A stretch of 64,000 nucleotides of DNA. It comes from JAFMDF01 sp965277445. GTDB taxonomy: Bacteria > Bacteroidota > Bacteroidia > Chitinophagales > Saprospiraceae. The DNA lies in contig CBDICY010000010.1 of assembly GCA_965277445.1 (NCBI GenBank), positions 1 to 64,000 on the forward strand. Direction: 5' to 3'. The position numbers and the translations under genes are program-made. The notes beneath the pieces were generated by a model that saw nothing but the letters and a program-made list of their open reading frames with translations, searched no databases and was not told the origin of the DNA. This document shows positions 46,016-55,360 of this stretch, in pieces (the first letter of the stretch is position 1; the number at the start of each line of letters is the position of its first letter).

Positions 46016-46102
46016 GTACGGATTAAGCGGATCGAACGGATTTATACGGATTGATTAAATAATTTAAAGAGAAAATCCGTTTATAATCCGCTTAATCCGT
46101 AC
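46016..46102. repeat. Word palindrome of GGATTAAGCGGAT type
   Basis: GTACGGATTAAGCGGAT and AACGGATTT (46016-46043) are mirrored by AAATCCGTT and ATCCGCTTAATCCGTAC (46073-46102). It lies between the ada start and the end of the PEP-mutase-like gene, and can serve as a terminator for the latter. Confidence 0.75.
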
Positions 46103-46125
46103 ATGTATTGTACCCGTCTGATCAG

Positions 46126-46884
46126 CTAAAAGACCTTTTTAAATGATCCCTCCTCTTTTATATTTTTCATTAGCTCACCAAAAAAGGTATTATTCTTTTC
46201 AAAGACAAAATTGCCCATGCTTATTCGTCGAACACCTAATTCTTGCAAAGTTTTAAAATTAGGTAGCTTTGGCATACACATCACATTTATAGGCAACGCT
46301 GTATTTTTTACAATTGCCGAAATGCCTGCGGCTTTTTCAATGCAAGGTACAAAAATACCATCCGCACCCGCTTTTTCGTATAGTTGAATTCTTTCTTGAG
46401 TCACTTTTAAAGTATTGCTTACCCCCAATAAAAAAGTATCTGTTCGAATATTCAGAAATATATCAATGCCTTCCTTTTTGAGCTGCTGTTTTATCGTTGC
46501 AATAGTTTCGGCAAATTCAACTGCTCCTAATAGCCGTCGTTCTTCCTCAACAATACTATCTTCTAGATTAATTCCAACAACTCCTGCTTCTACTAATTGA
46601 CGGATATGCTTCGTAATTTGTAAAGGGTCTCTGCTATAACCTGATTCCAAATCTACAGATAAAGGTAATGTGGTGTTCGCACTAATTCTTTGCACGATAT
46701 ATAATAATTCTGCAAAGTCCATTTCCTCGCCATCTTTATACCCTAACATACTAGCAATGGCTGCACTAGACGTTCCAATCGCCTCAAAATTAGCTTGCTC
46801 GGCTATTTTGGTACTGGCAACATCCCAAACAATACCGATTAATAAAGGAGTGCTTTGATAATGTAGGTCTTTAAAATTTTGCAT
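46126..46884 (-). CDS. Isocitrate lyase/PEP mutase family protein
   Basis: A 252-residue TIM-barrel protein. Family motifs are WDVASTKIAEQANFEAIGTSSAA, LPLSVDLESGYSRDP (metal-binding acidic residues), GVVGINLEDSI and IFLNIRTDTFLLG, followed by KAGADGIFVPCIE. These place it with the PEP mutase/isocitrate lyase-like enzymes that cleave or form C-C or C-P bonds at 2-oxo acids; the KKCG-like lyase signature of true isocitrate lyase is absent. The exact substrate is unknown. ATG 46884 is used in place of the in-frame TTG at 46899. It has no functional partner nearby. Confidence 0.85.
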   Translation of the reverse strand: MQNFKDLHYQSTPLLIGIVWDVASTKIAEQANFEAIGTSSAAIASMLGYKDGEEMDFAELLYIVQRISANTTLPLSVDLESGYSRDPLQITKHIRQLVEAGVVGINLEDSIVEEERRLLGAVEFAETIATIKQQLKKEGIDIFLNIRTDTFLLGVSNTLKVTQERIQLYEKAGADGIFVPCIEKAAGISAIVKNTALPINVMCMPKLPNFKTLQELGVRRISMGNFVFEKNNTFFGELMKNIKEEGSFKKVF

Positions 46885-47067
46885 ATTTTTTTGATGCAAA
46901 GTAAGGAACTATACCATTTAGCAGCAACCGAAAATTGGACGAGTATTTTTTAAAATCTTTATCGTAATCGTCAAAATAGTTTTTCACAACTCACAGAGTT
47001 GTGTTACTTTGACACCTAAGGTCAATCAATTGGCAGGAGAAGACAATTTCTAAGTCTTTTTGGATAG

Positions 47068-47075
47068 TAGTTTTG
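47068..47075 (+). promoter_or_regulatory. -7 promoter box TAGTTTTG
   Basis: Exact TAnnTTTG match 17 nt before the start codon of the lipoprotein gene at 47092; no good -33 element is seen. Confidence 0.45.
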
Positions 47076-47091
47076 TAATAAAATTATAACA

Positions 47092-47979
47092 ATGAAAAAT
47101 ACCATTCAAATAATCTTAGTGCCCCTTTTTTTCTCTTTGACCAATTGTAAAATTGCAGATATAAGTGAATCCAGTAACTTACCAGTTGAACAATCTGAAC
47201 AAATAGCTACAGAAAAACTGACAGAAGTTGTCAAAAACCAAGGATTTGACCTAATGAAAGCTAAAAATGTATACGCTTTTACTGGAACAGATGAATGGAA
47301 TGGCTTTTTGGGTAAAATGGCTAAGATTTGGCCAGATACAAAAACGGATATCCGCTTTAAACATAATTTCAACACCTTCGACGGAAATGGGATTTTTTTA
47401 AATGGCGAAAAGGAAGGAGACTTAATTGGCGTTCAATCTTGGATGTATTATGAAAAAAAGAAAGGTCAAAAACAAGTGACCATTAAAGATACTGGTACGA
47501 AAGAAAATCCACTAGAATTTGGAATGGTCATTTATCATTATTTTTTAGAATTGCCTTACCGTTTGCAAAAAGCGCCCATAAAGCGTTATTATGGTCAAAA
47601 AAAACACAAAAATCAGCAGTATGATTTAATTTTTGCGTCTTGGGGAAGTGAAATGGCCAATAAGGAACATGATCAATATATTATCTGGATAAATCAAGCT
47701 ACAAAATTAGTGGACTACTGTGTTTATACTGTTCGAGCCAATACAAATCCTTTAACTAGGCAAAAATATGGGTCTATCGGTTACCTTAACTATCGGGAAA
47801 TCGAAGGCTTTAAAGTGCCTACTTTATTACCTGTTTTTTTAGATGATGGGATTTTAACAACCCCCTCTTTTGAGGATTATTTTCATCAATTGTCTATCCG
47901 AGATTTTACTTTTGGTGGTTTTGAAGAAAAAGAATTATACCCTTTGCCTAATTTAAAAAAGCAATATGATGAAAAGTAA
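47092..47979 (+). CDS. Hypothetical lipoprotein, 295 residues
   Basis: The signal peptide ends at a lipobox (FFSLTNC, Cys about 19). The mature protein shows long alternating strands (TKTDIRFKHNFNTFDGNGIFL, QYIIWINQATKLVDYCVYTVR, YGSIGYLNYREIEGFKVPTLLPVFLDDG) consistent with a curved beta-sheet such as those of LolA/LppX-like or DUF6503-type lipoproteins; this likeness is only structural impression. Short distance between the -7 box and ATG suggests a very short leader. Function unknown. Confidence 0.6.
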   Translation: MKNTIQIILVPLFFSLTNCKIADISESSNLPVEQSEQIATEKLTEVVKNQGFDLMKAKNVYAFTGTDEWNGFLGKMAKIWPDTKTDIRFKHNFNTFDGNGIFLNGEKEGDLIGVQSWMYYEKKKGQKQVTIKDTGTKENPLEFGMVIYHYFLELPYRLQKAPIKRYYGQKKHKNQQYDLIFASWGSEMANKEHDQYIIWINQATKLVDYCVYTVRANTNPLTRQKYGSIGYLNYREIEGFKVPTLLPVFLDDGILTTPSFEDYFHQLSIRDFTFGGFEEKELYPLPNLKKQYDEK

Positions 47980-48021
47980 GGGAACAAGGTAATTAAGGGA
48001 ACAAGGTAATAAGGATTAAAT

Positions 48022-48096
48022 ATTACTACTCGGCTAAAGACTAAAGGCAAATTCCAAACTAAATTTACCATTTCCTATTAGCCCTTTGCCGAGTAA
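48022..48096. repeat. Palindromic repeat of the CGGCAAAGGGC family
   Basis: The left arm TTACTACTCGGCTAAAG and the right arm TTAGCCCTTTGCCGAGTAAC pair imperfectly. The same core occurs at 6217-6354. Just before it the word AAGGGAACAAGGTAAT is repeated twice (47978-48011). It lies between convergent genes. Confidence 0.6.
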
Positions 48097-48143
48097 CAAC
48101 GCTTAAATACTAACTCCATACAATAATCAAACACTAAATTATG

Positions 48144-49262
48144 CTAATTTTCAAGTGTCCTTAAACCAATATTTTCAGCAATGCCCATTAGTTTTTCTTT
48201 TGCCATGATCATCGCCTCTTCCACAGAATTAACCCTTTCTAAAACGGTATAAACTTGTTGGATGCCTAATTTTTGAGCAGCTCCTTTATCCGTCGTCCCA
48301 CAGACTGCAACAACTGGTTTATTATATTTTTTAGCTAATGCACAAACACCGCTAATGACTTTTCCCTGCTCTGTTTGAGCATCCAATTTCCCCTCACCTG
48401 TTATCACCAAATCACAAGTCTTTATTTCTTTTTCTAATGCCGTAATTTCTAAAAAAGTATTTATCCCTGAAACCAATTCAGCATCCAGAAAAGCAATAGC
48501 ACCGCCCCCTACTCCACCTGCCGCACCTGCGCCTGGAATTTCCGCTATATCGGCATAATTAGCTGACTTTAAAAGTTGGGCTAGATTTTGCAATCCTTTA
48601 TCTAATGCTTTTACCTCCTCAACAGTCGCTCCTTTTTGGGGTGCATAAACATAAGCCGCACCATTTTCTCCATAAAAAGGATTATTGACATCACAAATGA
48701 CTTTGAATTTCACCTTTGCTGGATTATAAAAAAGGAATTCGCCTTCTATTCGACTCACTTCGGTTAAGTTTTCTCCTATCGGTACTAATAATGCTCCGCT
48801 TTTACTATAAAAACACCAGCCCAATGCACTTGCAATCCCCATTCCTCCATCATTGGTCGCACTCCCGCCAATGAATAAATAAATAGTGGTCGCTCCCTTA
48901 CGAATTGCATCAAAAATTAACTCTCCTGTCCCAAAGGAAGAGGTATCCATGCAATTTCGCTCTTTCTCTTTTAATAAAGCTAAACCTGAAGCTGCTGCCA
49001 TTTCAATATAAGCAGTTGTGCCTGCTAACTTATAAGCGGCATTCATTGGTCTAAATAAAGGGTCTTCTACTTCTACTGTTATTGTTTTTAAATCAATGTA
49101 ATGAGCTAATACTTCTAACGAACCATCCCCACCGTCCGCCATTGGACGAGTAATAATTTCTAAATTTGAATTCGCTTTTTTTAAGCCTGTTGATAAAGCA
49201 ATACAAACTTCTTGTGCACTTAGTGAGCCTTTGAATTTATCGGGAGCGATTAGGATTTTCAT
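48144..49262 (-). CDS. Glycerate 2-kinase (type II, GlxK/GarK family)
   Basis: A 372-residue glycerate kinase that phosphorylates D-glycerate. Family motifs are MKILIAPDKFKGSLSAQEV at the N-terminus, RPMADGGDGSLEVL, the long GGSATNDGGMGIASALGW segment and the C-terminal VITGEGKLDAQTEQGKVISGV. The length is normal and all segments are complete. No glyoxylate or glycerate pathway genes are adjacent. Its promoter should be in the 626-bp repeat-filled spacer upstream. Confidence 0.93.
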   Translation of the reverse strand: MKILIAPDKFKGSLSAQEVCIALSTGLKKANSNLEIITRPMADGGDGSLEVLAHYIDLKTITVEVEDPLFRPMNAAYKLAGTTAYIEMAAASGLALLKEKERNCMDTSSFGTGELIFDAIRKGATTIYLFIGGSATNDGGMGIASALGWCFYSKSGALLVPIGENLTEVSRIEGEFLFYNPAKVKFKVICDVNNPFYGENGAAYVYAPQKGATVEEVKALDKGLQNLAQLLKSANYADIAEIPGAGAAGGVGGGAIAFLDAELVSGINTFLEITALEKEIKTCDLVITGEGKLDAQTEQGKVISGVCALAKKYNKPVVAVCGTTDKGAAQKLGIQQVYTVLERVNSVEEAMIMAKEKLMGIAENIGLRTLEN

Positions 49263-49325
49263 AATATAACTGATTTAGGTACATCTCATAATCTCGCAAG
49301 TCGTTTTTTTTCAGTACAATCGTAA

Positions 49326-49385
49326 CTTGGAAATTCATTTCCAAGAAAAATAAATAAAAAAATTCCTTGGAAATTCATTTCCAAG
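49326..49385. repeat. Two copies of a 20-nt palindrome
   Basis: CTTGGAAATTCATTTCCAAG occurs at 49326-49345 and again at 49366-49385. Each copy is itself nearly self-complementary, and the flanks CGTAA/CTACG extend the symmetry. The 20-nt linker is AT-rich. Confidence 0.85.
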
Positions 49386-49468
49386 CTACGGATGATTGGT
49401 AGAAAAAGGCCTTATTGGAATTATTTAAATAACGTACGGTTTTAGAAAATCCGTTTTAACCGAAAAAC

Positions 49469-49715
49469 CTGTAGGGGCAATGCCCATAGCCATCAGGCTA
49501 ACGATTCAAAATCTGGATTTTTGCAAGCAAATTACGTTGAAAACATAAGAAATATTGATTTTAAGATGCAATCTTAAAATATCGACATCATCGTAAGTTG
49601 CTGATTATCAATGATTATATTCTTAGCCTGACGGCTATGGGGGCAATGCCTTGTGCTTACCCTTTTCGAGGTAAATTTCGACAATTTGGGCAACCACAAG
49701 GGATTGCCCCTACAG
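49469..49715. repeat. 247-bp element with GTAGGGGCAAT ends (MITE-like)
   Basis: The ends CTGTAGGGGCAAT (49469-49481) and ATTGCCCCTACAG (49703-49715) are perfect inverse copies. Nested inside are CATAGCC-TCAGGCTA (49485-49500) with TAGCCTGA-GGCTATG (49624-49639), a short hairpin GATTTTAAGAT/ATCTTAAAATATC (49557-49582), and a terminal hairpin in which the GGGGCAATGCCTTGTG part (49640-49655) pairs with CACAAGGGATTGCCCC (49695-49710). It resembles a nonautonomous mobile or fold-back element. Confidence 0.65.
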
Positions 49716-49826
49716 AATATCGAACCTAAAAAAGTGCACAACTTGTTCTGATTCATCGGAATTATTTTCTGAATCTCAATTAGGCCTGTTTTCTGTAACT
49801 AGCCAATATGTCTAAGTAATGCAATG

Positions 49827-49876
49827 CCGACCTGAAGGTCGGTGACGGGAAAGCTTAAAGGCTTTTCTACCAGTTT
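49827..49876. repeat. Second copy of the CCGACCTGAAGGTCGG element
   Basis: CCGACCTGAAGGTCGGTGAC, then GGGAAAGC, AAAGGCTT and CTACCAGTTT, matches 10051-10100 with a few differences. It lies just after the stop codon of the DUF1801 gene on the minus strand. Confidence 0.75.
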
Positions 49877-49888
49877 CCCTTATCCTCA

Positions 49889-50344
49889 TTAGACACTTGG
49901 AGGTGTTGATAACGCTTCAAGATCTGCTCCTAGTAATGGCAAATGTTTCACTTTATGATATTGCAAGGCCATCGAAATGCAATGCTTTAATTCTTTCGTT
50001 GGCACTTTATCAGCTAAAGTAAATTCTATCGCTCGATTCTTTTCATACTTAAAGATATCCCCATAAATTTCTTTAAAAGTCAATACTAATTTACTTGTAC
50101 ATTTAAAGTAGATGGCGTAATGATTATTGGCCTTTTTCCAACCTAGTCTAACGGTACTGCCTTTTTTTGCTAGATAACTAGGTTGTCCCCATTTCAACGT
50201 TTCTTCTAGTTCAGGAACACCTATTTCTGTTGCGGTATCTATGATTAACTGCCGTAGGTGTTGTAATTTTTCAGGAAAACCTTCGGGATAATTTTCAAAT
50301 ACTGCGGCTACTTTAGGATTAATTATTAGTTTTAGTTCGCTCAT
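49889..50344 (-). CDS. DUF1801 domain protein
   Basis: A 151-residue small cytosolic protein. The segments VPELEETLKWGQPSYLAKKGSTVRLGW and HYAIYFKCTSKLVLTFKEIYGD, with the later KVPTKELKHCISMALQYHK, are typical of the DUF1801/YdhG-like fold (SHS2-like alpha/beta). Its function is not known; some members are annotated as iron chaperones. It is divergent from a DEAD-box helicase gene. Confidence 0.82.
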   Translation of the reverse strand: MSELKLIINPKVAAVFENYPEGFPEKLQHLRQLIIDTATEIGVPELEETLKWGQPSYLAKKGSTVRLGWKKANNHYAIYFKCTSKLVLTFKEIYGDIFKYEKNRAIEFTLADKVPTKELKHCISMALQYHKVKHLPLLGADLEALSTPPSV

Positions 50345-50568
50345 TTTTAGTACTTTTAGCTAAAAAATTCAGAGTCATCAACCGTTGGGACATCTAATCT
50401 GTTCAACTGTAAAAAATATTTCCCCGCGAATTTCTCTTTCTTTTTAAGAGGCGTGTTATTTAAATAATGCTTGTAAATTATAAAAATAAATGAATGCTGC
50501 CAAATCATTGCTATTTTTACCTCCCTCTAAGTCTCCTATAATTTCAATGCTTTCATTTTATTTCCAGT

Positions 50569-50576
50569 AGCTTTGT
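50569..50576 (+). promoter_or_regulatory. -7 promoter box TAGCTTTG
   Basis: Exact TAnnTTTG match 33 nt upstream of the helicase start ATG 50609; the -33 element is not clear. Confidence 0.5.
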
Positions 50577-50608
50577 ATTTTCGTTGCTCATCACTTCCAA
50601 ATCAATTT

Positions 50609-51751
50609 ATGTCTTTCAGAAATCTAGGATTGCCCAATACGTTAGTCGCTGCTTTAGCCGAACAAAATTATACAACTGCTTACCCTATTCAAACGGCGGC
50701 AATTCCTGCCATTTTAAAAAAACAGCATATCCTAGGAATCGCCAAAACAGGTTCTGGCAAAACGGCTAGTTTCGTCTTGCCGATTTTAACCAATTTGCAA
50801 GGAAGTGCATTCGCAAAAAATAGACATCCATTGGTGTTGGTCTTAACGCCTACCCGAGAATTAGCGGTACAAGTGGCAGCTGTTTTTAAAACATTTAGCA
50901 AAGCTTTACCTGACCGAATTAAAACGCTGGCGGTGTATGGTGGGGTCTCCATCAATCCACAAATGATGGCTATGAATGGTGTGCAAGTTTTAGTGGCAAC
51001 ACCTGGGAGATTATTGGACTTGATTGATTCTAAAGCGGTGCATTTAGCTGCTGTGGAAACCTTAGTTTTAGATGAAGCGGATAAAATGCTGAACTTAGGG
51101 TTTAAAGAAGAGATGACTAAGATCCTAGCATTATTACCCCAAAAACGACAAAACCTCTTGTTTTCGGCAACTTTAAGCCCCGATTTGGATAGTTTATCTG
51201 CTGTTTTAATGAAAGACCCTGTGGTCATTAAAATTGAAACAAAAGAAACTGATCTCCAACAAATCCAACAAGCTGGCTATTTTGTACCCGAAGCACAAAA
51301 AGGGTCGCTGCTTCGGTATTTGATTAAAACGAAGGCATTAAAACAAGTTTTAGTTTTTACTTCCTCTGGCTATAAAGCAGATAATGTCGCCAATAAACTT
51401 CGGAAAAATGGCATTAAAGCCGCAGCTATTCATGGCAAAAAAAGTCAGTCTGCTAGAAATAATGCGTTGAATCAATTTAAAGCAGGTAACCTTCCCGTGT
51501 TGGTAGCAACGGATTTATTATCAAGAGGTATTGACATTGCTTTTTTGCCTTGTGTGATCAATTATGAGTTGCCTCGTTCTCCAAAGGATTATATCCATCG
51601 CATTGGTCGAACGGGTCGGGCAGAAAATTCAGGCGTAGCGCTTTCTTTCGTTAGCCCTGACAATGTCCACCATTTCAAAGTGATTCTGAAAAAGAGTAAA
51701 CTCTATGTAGATATGGTCGATAGCTCAACACTTGATTTGAAGGGCTATTGA
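50609..51751 (+). CDS. DEAD-box RNA helicase
   Basis: A 380-residue minimal DEAD-box helicase with all core motifs: Q motif around YPIQTAAIPAIL, Walker A AKTGSGKT, PTRELAVQV, TPGRLLDL, DEAD in VLDEADKML, SAT in LLFSATL, ATDLLSRGIDI and IHRIGRTGR. There is almost no C-terminal tail, unlike RhlE or CsdA, so the enzyme may act without its own RNA-binding extension. Start ATG 50609 (MSFRNLGL) is chosen over TTG 50573. It overlaps the convergent PQQ dehydrogenase gene by 7 bp at the stop codons. Confidence 0.95.
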   Translation: MSFRNLGLPNTLVAALAEQNYTTAYPIQTAAIPAILKKQHILGIAKTGSGKTASFVLPILTNLQGSAFAKNRHPLVLVLTPTRELAVQVAAVFKTFSKALPDRIKTLAVYGGVSINPQMMAMNGVQVLVATPGRLLDLIDSKAVHLAAVETLVLDEADKMLNLGFKEEMTKILALLPQKRQNLLFSATLSPDLDSLSAVLMKDPVVIKIETKETDLQQIQQAGYFVPEAQKGSLLRYLIKTKALKQVLVFTSSGYKADNVANKLRKNGIKAAAIHGKKSQSARNNALNQFKAGNLPVLVATDLLSRGIDIAFLPCVINYELPRSPKDYIHRIGRTGRAENSGVALSFVSPDNVHHFKVILKKSKLYVDMVDSSTLDLKGY

Positions 51752-53970
51752 ATGTCCTTGCGAATTGGTCCCTTGGTGTCCGCTAAATACTGCATCTTCG
51801 CTAAATTAGTAGCATACTCCTTAGGATTCATTCCTTTCCCCAAAGCATCAGCCGTATATAAAACAAAGCTTTGAATGTCTGCCAATTCTTCTTTGGATAT
51901 TTTATCGCCTAACTTGGGCATTCCTTGAGACGCCAACATCCCATTCAACACAATTTCTTCATAATTCTTAAAGATGCCCTTACTTGAACGAGTTAAATCA
52001 GGAATCGCACCACCGCCCTTTCCAGGGCTTCGATGACAACCCATGCAATATTGTAGATATAAATTCAACCCTTCGCCTATATTTTCGGGAGCAGCATCCG
52101 TTTTTAATTGGGTAAATGTACTTGCCAAGGCAGGTAGTTTTTCTGGAGGTGTCGCCTGACCATTTAGTTTAAAAGTGTAAAAAGTACCCGTATGAATTCG
52201 ATCTACATATTTGCTGGATTGCCCCATGCCTCCACCCCAGCCTACTGGGAGGGTGATATATTGTTCGCCGTCCACTAAATAGGTAATTGGAGGGGCATTT
52301 ACGCCCGAACGAACATCAAAATCCCAAACGACTTCCCCTGTTAAAGCATCTCTGGCTGAAAATTTTCCTTCGGCGTCTCCTTGAAAAATTAGCCCACCCG
52401 CAGTTGATAAGATTCCACCGTTATAATGCGCAATTTGATCAATACCCCAAACCTCTTTTTGCTGAACTGGATCCCACGCTAATAATCGACCTGCTGCCGT
52501 CCCTGGAATAGGGGCATTAGGATTGGTATCAAAAACGGTTGGATTATAAATCTTTCCCGCTACACTAACATTGGCTTCAAATCCACCACCAACGGCATCT
52601 TTCTCAAAAGCACCTTGTCCATTAATCCGAGCATAACCTTCCGCCATTTTCAAAGATGGAATGTATACCAAACCTGTTTGGCGGCTGTAAGATTGTGGAT
52701 GCCAATTATGTCCTCCGTGAGAACTAGGTGAAAGCCAATGCGTTTTTCCATCGGTGTATCGTGCTCCTGCTGTCTCTATCGGGCGACCACTATCATCAAT
52801 CGCTGTTGCCCAACTGGTATAGGTATATGGTTCAGCGGATAATAATTCACCCGATACTCTATCCAAAACATAGAAAAAACCGTTTTTAGGCGCTTGCATA
52901 ATGACCTTCCGTTCTACTCCATTTATAACTAATTCCGCCATCGTTAAAGGTTGGGTAGCGGTATAATCCCAAGTATCACCAGGCGTAGTTTGGTAATGCC
53001 ATTTATAGGCGCCATCATCGGCATTCAGCGCCACAATACTTGATAAATATAAATTATCCCCTCCTCCTGGGCTTCTAATTTCTCTATCCCAATGTGTTCC
53101 ATTTCCTACGCCAACATAGATCGTATTTAGTTCAGGATCATAAGTAATCGCATCCCAAGCTGTTCCGCCTCCGCCTCCATTTTTCCACCATTCACCTGAC
53201 CAAGTTTTAGCTACTGCTGCCAAATCTGGATGTTCAAATCCTTTGGATGGGTCTCCCGGAACGGTATAAAATCGCCATACTTTTTTGCCCGTCATGGCAT
53301 CATATGCTGTTACAAAACCTCTCGCTTCAAACTCTGCTCCTCCATTACCAATTACTGCTTTGCCATCCATAATCCGAACAGCGCCCGTAATGGAGTACTT
53401 GCTGTTTTCTGGAATGGTCATTGTTTCCCAATTCTTAGTCCCCGTAGCTGCATCCACCGATACTAAACGGCCATCTAAAGTCCCCCAAATAATCGCTCCC
53501 TTGTAAATAGCAGGCCCTCTATTGACAACTCCACAACAAAATTTAGTTGCCTCTACTCTTGGTACTGCTGGGTCATATTCCCAGATTTTTTCGCCTTTTC
53601 GCACATCAATTGCCCATAAAACAGACCAAGGTCCAGTAGCAAACATAATTCCGTCGACTACTATTGGTGTACCTTGAATCCCTCTTTTGGTCCCCATTTC
53701 TAAAGCCCAAGCCAAACCCAACTCCTTCACTGATGTTTTATTAATTTGCGTTAACTCAGCATAGCGATCCTCTTTATAGTTTCGTCCGTAAGTCAACCAA
53801 TCCCCATGTTCGGTTTCTTGATTCGCCAAAACCACATCATCTATTTTAGTGGTTACTGCTTGAATGTGTGCTGCTGTCCCTTTGTCATATTTGGGTTCCG
53901 TTTGACATTGCCAAAACAGTAGACTCATAAAAAGCAGTAAAGGTAGGTTCGATATTAACTTTAATCGCAT
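51745..53970 (-). CDS. PQQ-dependent dehydrogenase with C-terminal cytochrome c domain, lipoprotein
   Basis: A 741-residue quinohaemoprotein. A lipobox ends the signal peptide (LLFWQCQ). The eight-bladed PQQ propeller spans about 40-590: the vicinal disulfide in KFCCGVVNRGPA, GNGTHWDREIRSPGGGDNLY, and PGDTWDYTATQP with the likely catalytic Asp. A cytochrome c domain follows with haem motif CMGCH and a methionine ligand in the region MLASQGMPKLGDKI. It would oxidise alcohols or sugars in the periplasm and pass electrons to haem. No PQQ synthesis genes are in the window. The substrate cannot be inferred from sequence alone. It overlaps the helicase gene at the 3' end. Confidence 0.93.
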   Translation of the reverse strand: MRLKLISNLPLLLFMSLLFWQCQTEPKYDKGTAAHIQAVTTKIDDVVLANQETEHGDWLTYGRNYKEDRYAELTQINKTSVKELGLAWALEMGTKRGIQGTPIVVDGIMFATGPWSVLWAIDVRKGEKIWEYDPAVPRVEATKFCCGVVNRGPAIYKGAIIWGTLDGRLVSVDAATGTKNWETMTIPENSKYSITGAVRIMDGKAVIGNGGAEFEARGFVTAYDAMTGKKVWRFYTVPGDPSKGFEHPDLAAVAKTWSGEWWKNGGGGGTAWDAITYDPELNTIYVGVGNGTHWDREIRSPGGGDNLYLSSIVALNADDGAYKWHYQTTPGDTWDYTATQPLTMAELVINGVERKVIMQAPKNGFFYVLDRVSGELLSAEPYTYTSWATAIDDSGRPIETAGARYTDGKTHWLSPSSHGGHNWHPQSYSRQTGLVYIPSLKMAEGYARINGQGAFEKDAVGGGFEANVSVAGKIYNPTVFDTNPNAPIPGTAAGRLLAWDPVQQKEVWGIDQIAHYNGGILSTAGGLIFQGDAEGKFSARDALTGEVVWDFDVRSGVNAPPITYLVDGEQYITLPVGWGGGMGQSSKYVDRIHTGTFYTFKLNGQATPPEKLPALASTFTQLKTDAAPENIGEGLNLYLQYCMGCHRSPGKGGGAIPDLTRSSKGIFKNYEEIVLNGMLASQGMPKLGDKISKEELADIQSFVLYTADALGKGMNPKEYATNLAKMQYLADTKGPIRKDIQ

Positions 53971-54205
53971 ATTAATTGGTTATTCGTAAAAATGTGTTGG
54001 TTGCGAAAATAAGCTTTCTATCTTAAAAAATCTAATATCGGTTATTTGTCTATTGAAAAGATAGAACGATTGTATCAGGAGATTAAATGCTATCATATGT
54101 AAGGCTTTCTAATCATTAGTTTGTTTCACTTGTTTTGCAACTTATGTTTGCTTTTTGGTACTATTTGAATTAATCACTATTCTTTAATGGATTAAATCAA
54201 AAGCG

Positions 54206-55309
54206 ATGTTGTCTACCCTACAGAAGACCCTAGGACTAATTTTAACAGGTATCTTATTAAGTACCTGCCAAGAGCTTATTGATTTTGAACCTCCTGAGAC
54301 CATTAAAAATGCCATTTTTATTGAAGGAAAATTAACCAAAGGTGACCCTAGTACGGTCTTTGTGAAAATAGGACAAGTCTTTAATTTTGTCAGCAACCCA
54401 AGTTTATTATTGGCAGAATCTGTTGAGATTTTGGATGAATCGGGGCAGGCGTTAGCATTAACTAGTCGGGAACAAGGTATTTTTAAATTAAACATTCCCA
54501 ACAATCATCCTACCTTTAAAATTGACTACGGACAAGGGTATAAAATCCGATTACAATTAAAAAATCAGGCAATTTATGAGTCGAGTTATGATACCCTCTT
54601 TCAAGTACCCGAAATGATCGATTTGAAATTTGAAACGGTATCAAAAAATGTAATTTTTCCAGATGGCAAACAAGAAACCCAAGAAATTCTTTCTTTTTTA
54701 GTTAGTACGTCTTTGACCACAACTAATAACAGTAGTAAACCACATCTTTTATGGGAATTTGAAAGTCTTTTTAAGCAAAGCGACGACCCTACTGCACCAG
54801 GTTTCGGGGTTGGCCCTTGTATTGCAGAGAGTGACACTTCCAAAATTTGTTATTTGGCAATTAATCCTGTAGAGAATTACATTGCCCTAAATACCAAAAC
54901 ATTTTCAGGCGACCAATTGGTTGATTTTTCTATTTATGAGGCAGATAATACCAATACTTTTGTCTTTTCAGAAGGCTATTATTTAACGGTTTATCAACAA
55001 TCTCTAAGTGATGCGGCTTATGAATATTGGGCGCAAGCCAATCTATTAACCAATAGAAACGGCTCTATTTTTGAAGCCCCTTCAGGCAAAATTGTGACTA
55101 ATTTTTCCAATGAAGACAATCCTAAAGATGAAGTTTTTGGCTTTTTCTTTGCGACCGAAAGTAATTTCAAACGCGTTTATGTTGCTCCTGAGGACGCAGG
55201 AAATCCACGAAGTCATTGCCCACCAGTTGGCGGACATAGTGTCTTATGCGACAACTGTCTATGTTGGCAGAATAGTACAACTGAAAAACCTGGTTGGTGG
55301 GTAGAATAG
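54206..55309 (+). CDS. DUF4249 lipoprotein
   Basis: A 367-residue lipoprotein (LLSTCQE). The N-terminal pattern NAIFIEGKLTKGDPSTVFVKIGQV, the middle VEILDESGQ and the cysteine-containing C-terminus (CPPVGG, CDNCLCWQNSTTEKPGWW) match DUF4249, a Bacteroidota family usually encoded directly downstream of a TonB-dependent receptor and thought to be its surface partner. No receptor gene is next to it here: the upstream neighbour is a divergent PQQ dehydrogenase. It therefore appears as an orphan copy. Confidence 0.85.
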   Translation: MLSTLQKTLGLILTGILLSTCQELIDFEPPETIKNAIFIEGKLTKGDPSTVFVKIGQVFNFVSNPSLLLAESVEILDESGQALALTSREQGIFKLNIPNNHPTFKIDYGQGYKIRLQLKNQAIYESSYDTLFQVPEMIDLKFETVSKNVIFPDGKQETQEILSFLVSTSLTTTNNSSKPHLLWEFESLFKQSDDPTAPGFGVGPCIAESDTSKICYLAINPVENYIALNTKTFSGDQLVDFSIYEADNTNTFVFSEGYYLTVYQQSLSDAAYEYWAQANLLTNRNGSIFEAPSGKIVTNFSNEDNPKDEVFGFFFATESNFKRVYVAPEDAGNPRSHCPPVGGHSVLCDNCLCWQNSTTEKPGWWVE

Positions 55310-55360
55310 TATTTTTATTTATACTTTCGCAAATCTAATTAGCTCTAAACTCATCAAAAA

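Larger units (their letters stand above)
49263..49888. other. Repeat-filled spacer, 626 bp
   Basis: This spacer contains three separate palindromic elements (49326-49385, 49469-49715, 49827-49876), listed individually. No protein gene is supported, although a 60-residue minus-strand frame covers part of the middle element. Confidence 0.6.

Noticed and set aside
49574..49756. A 60-residue minus-strand frame
   Set aside because: It covers the repeat element 49469-49715 and has no protein-like features.
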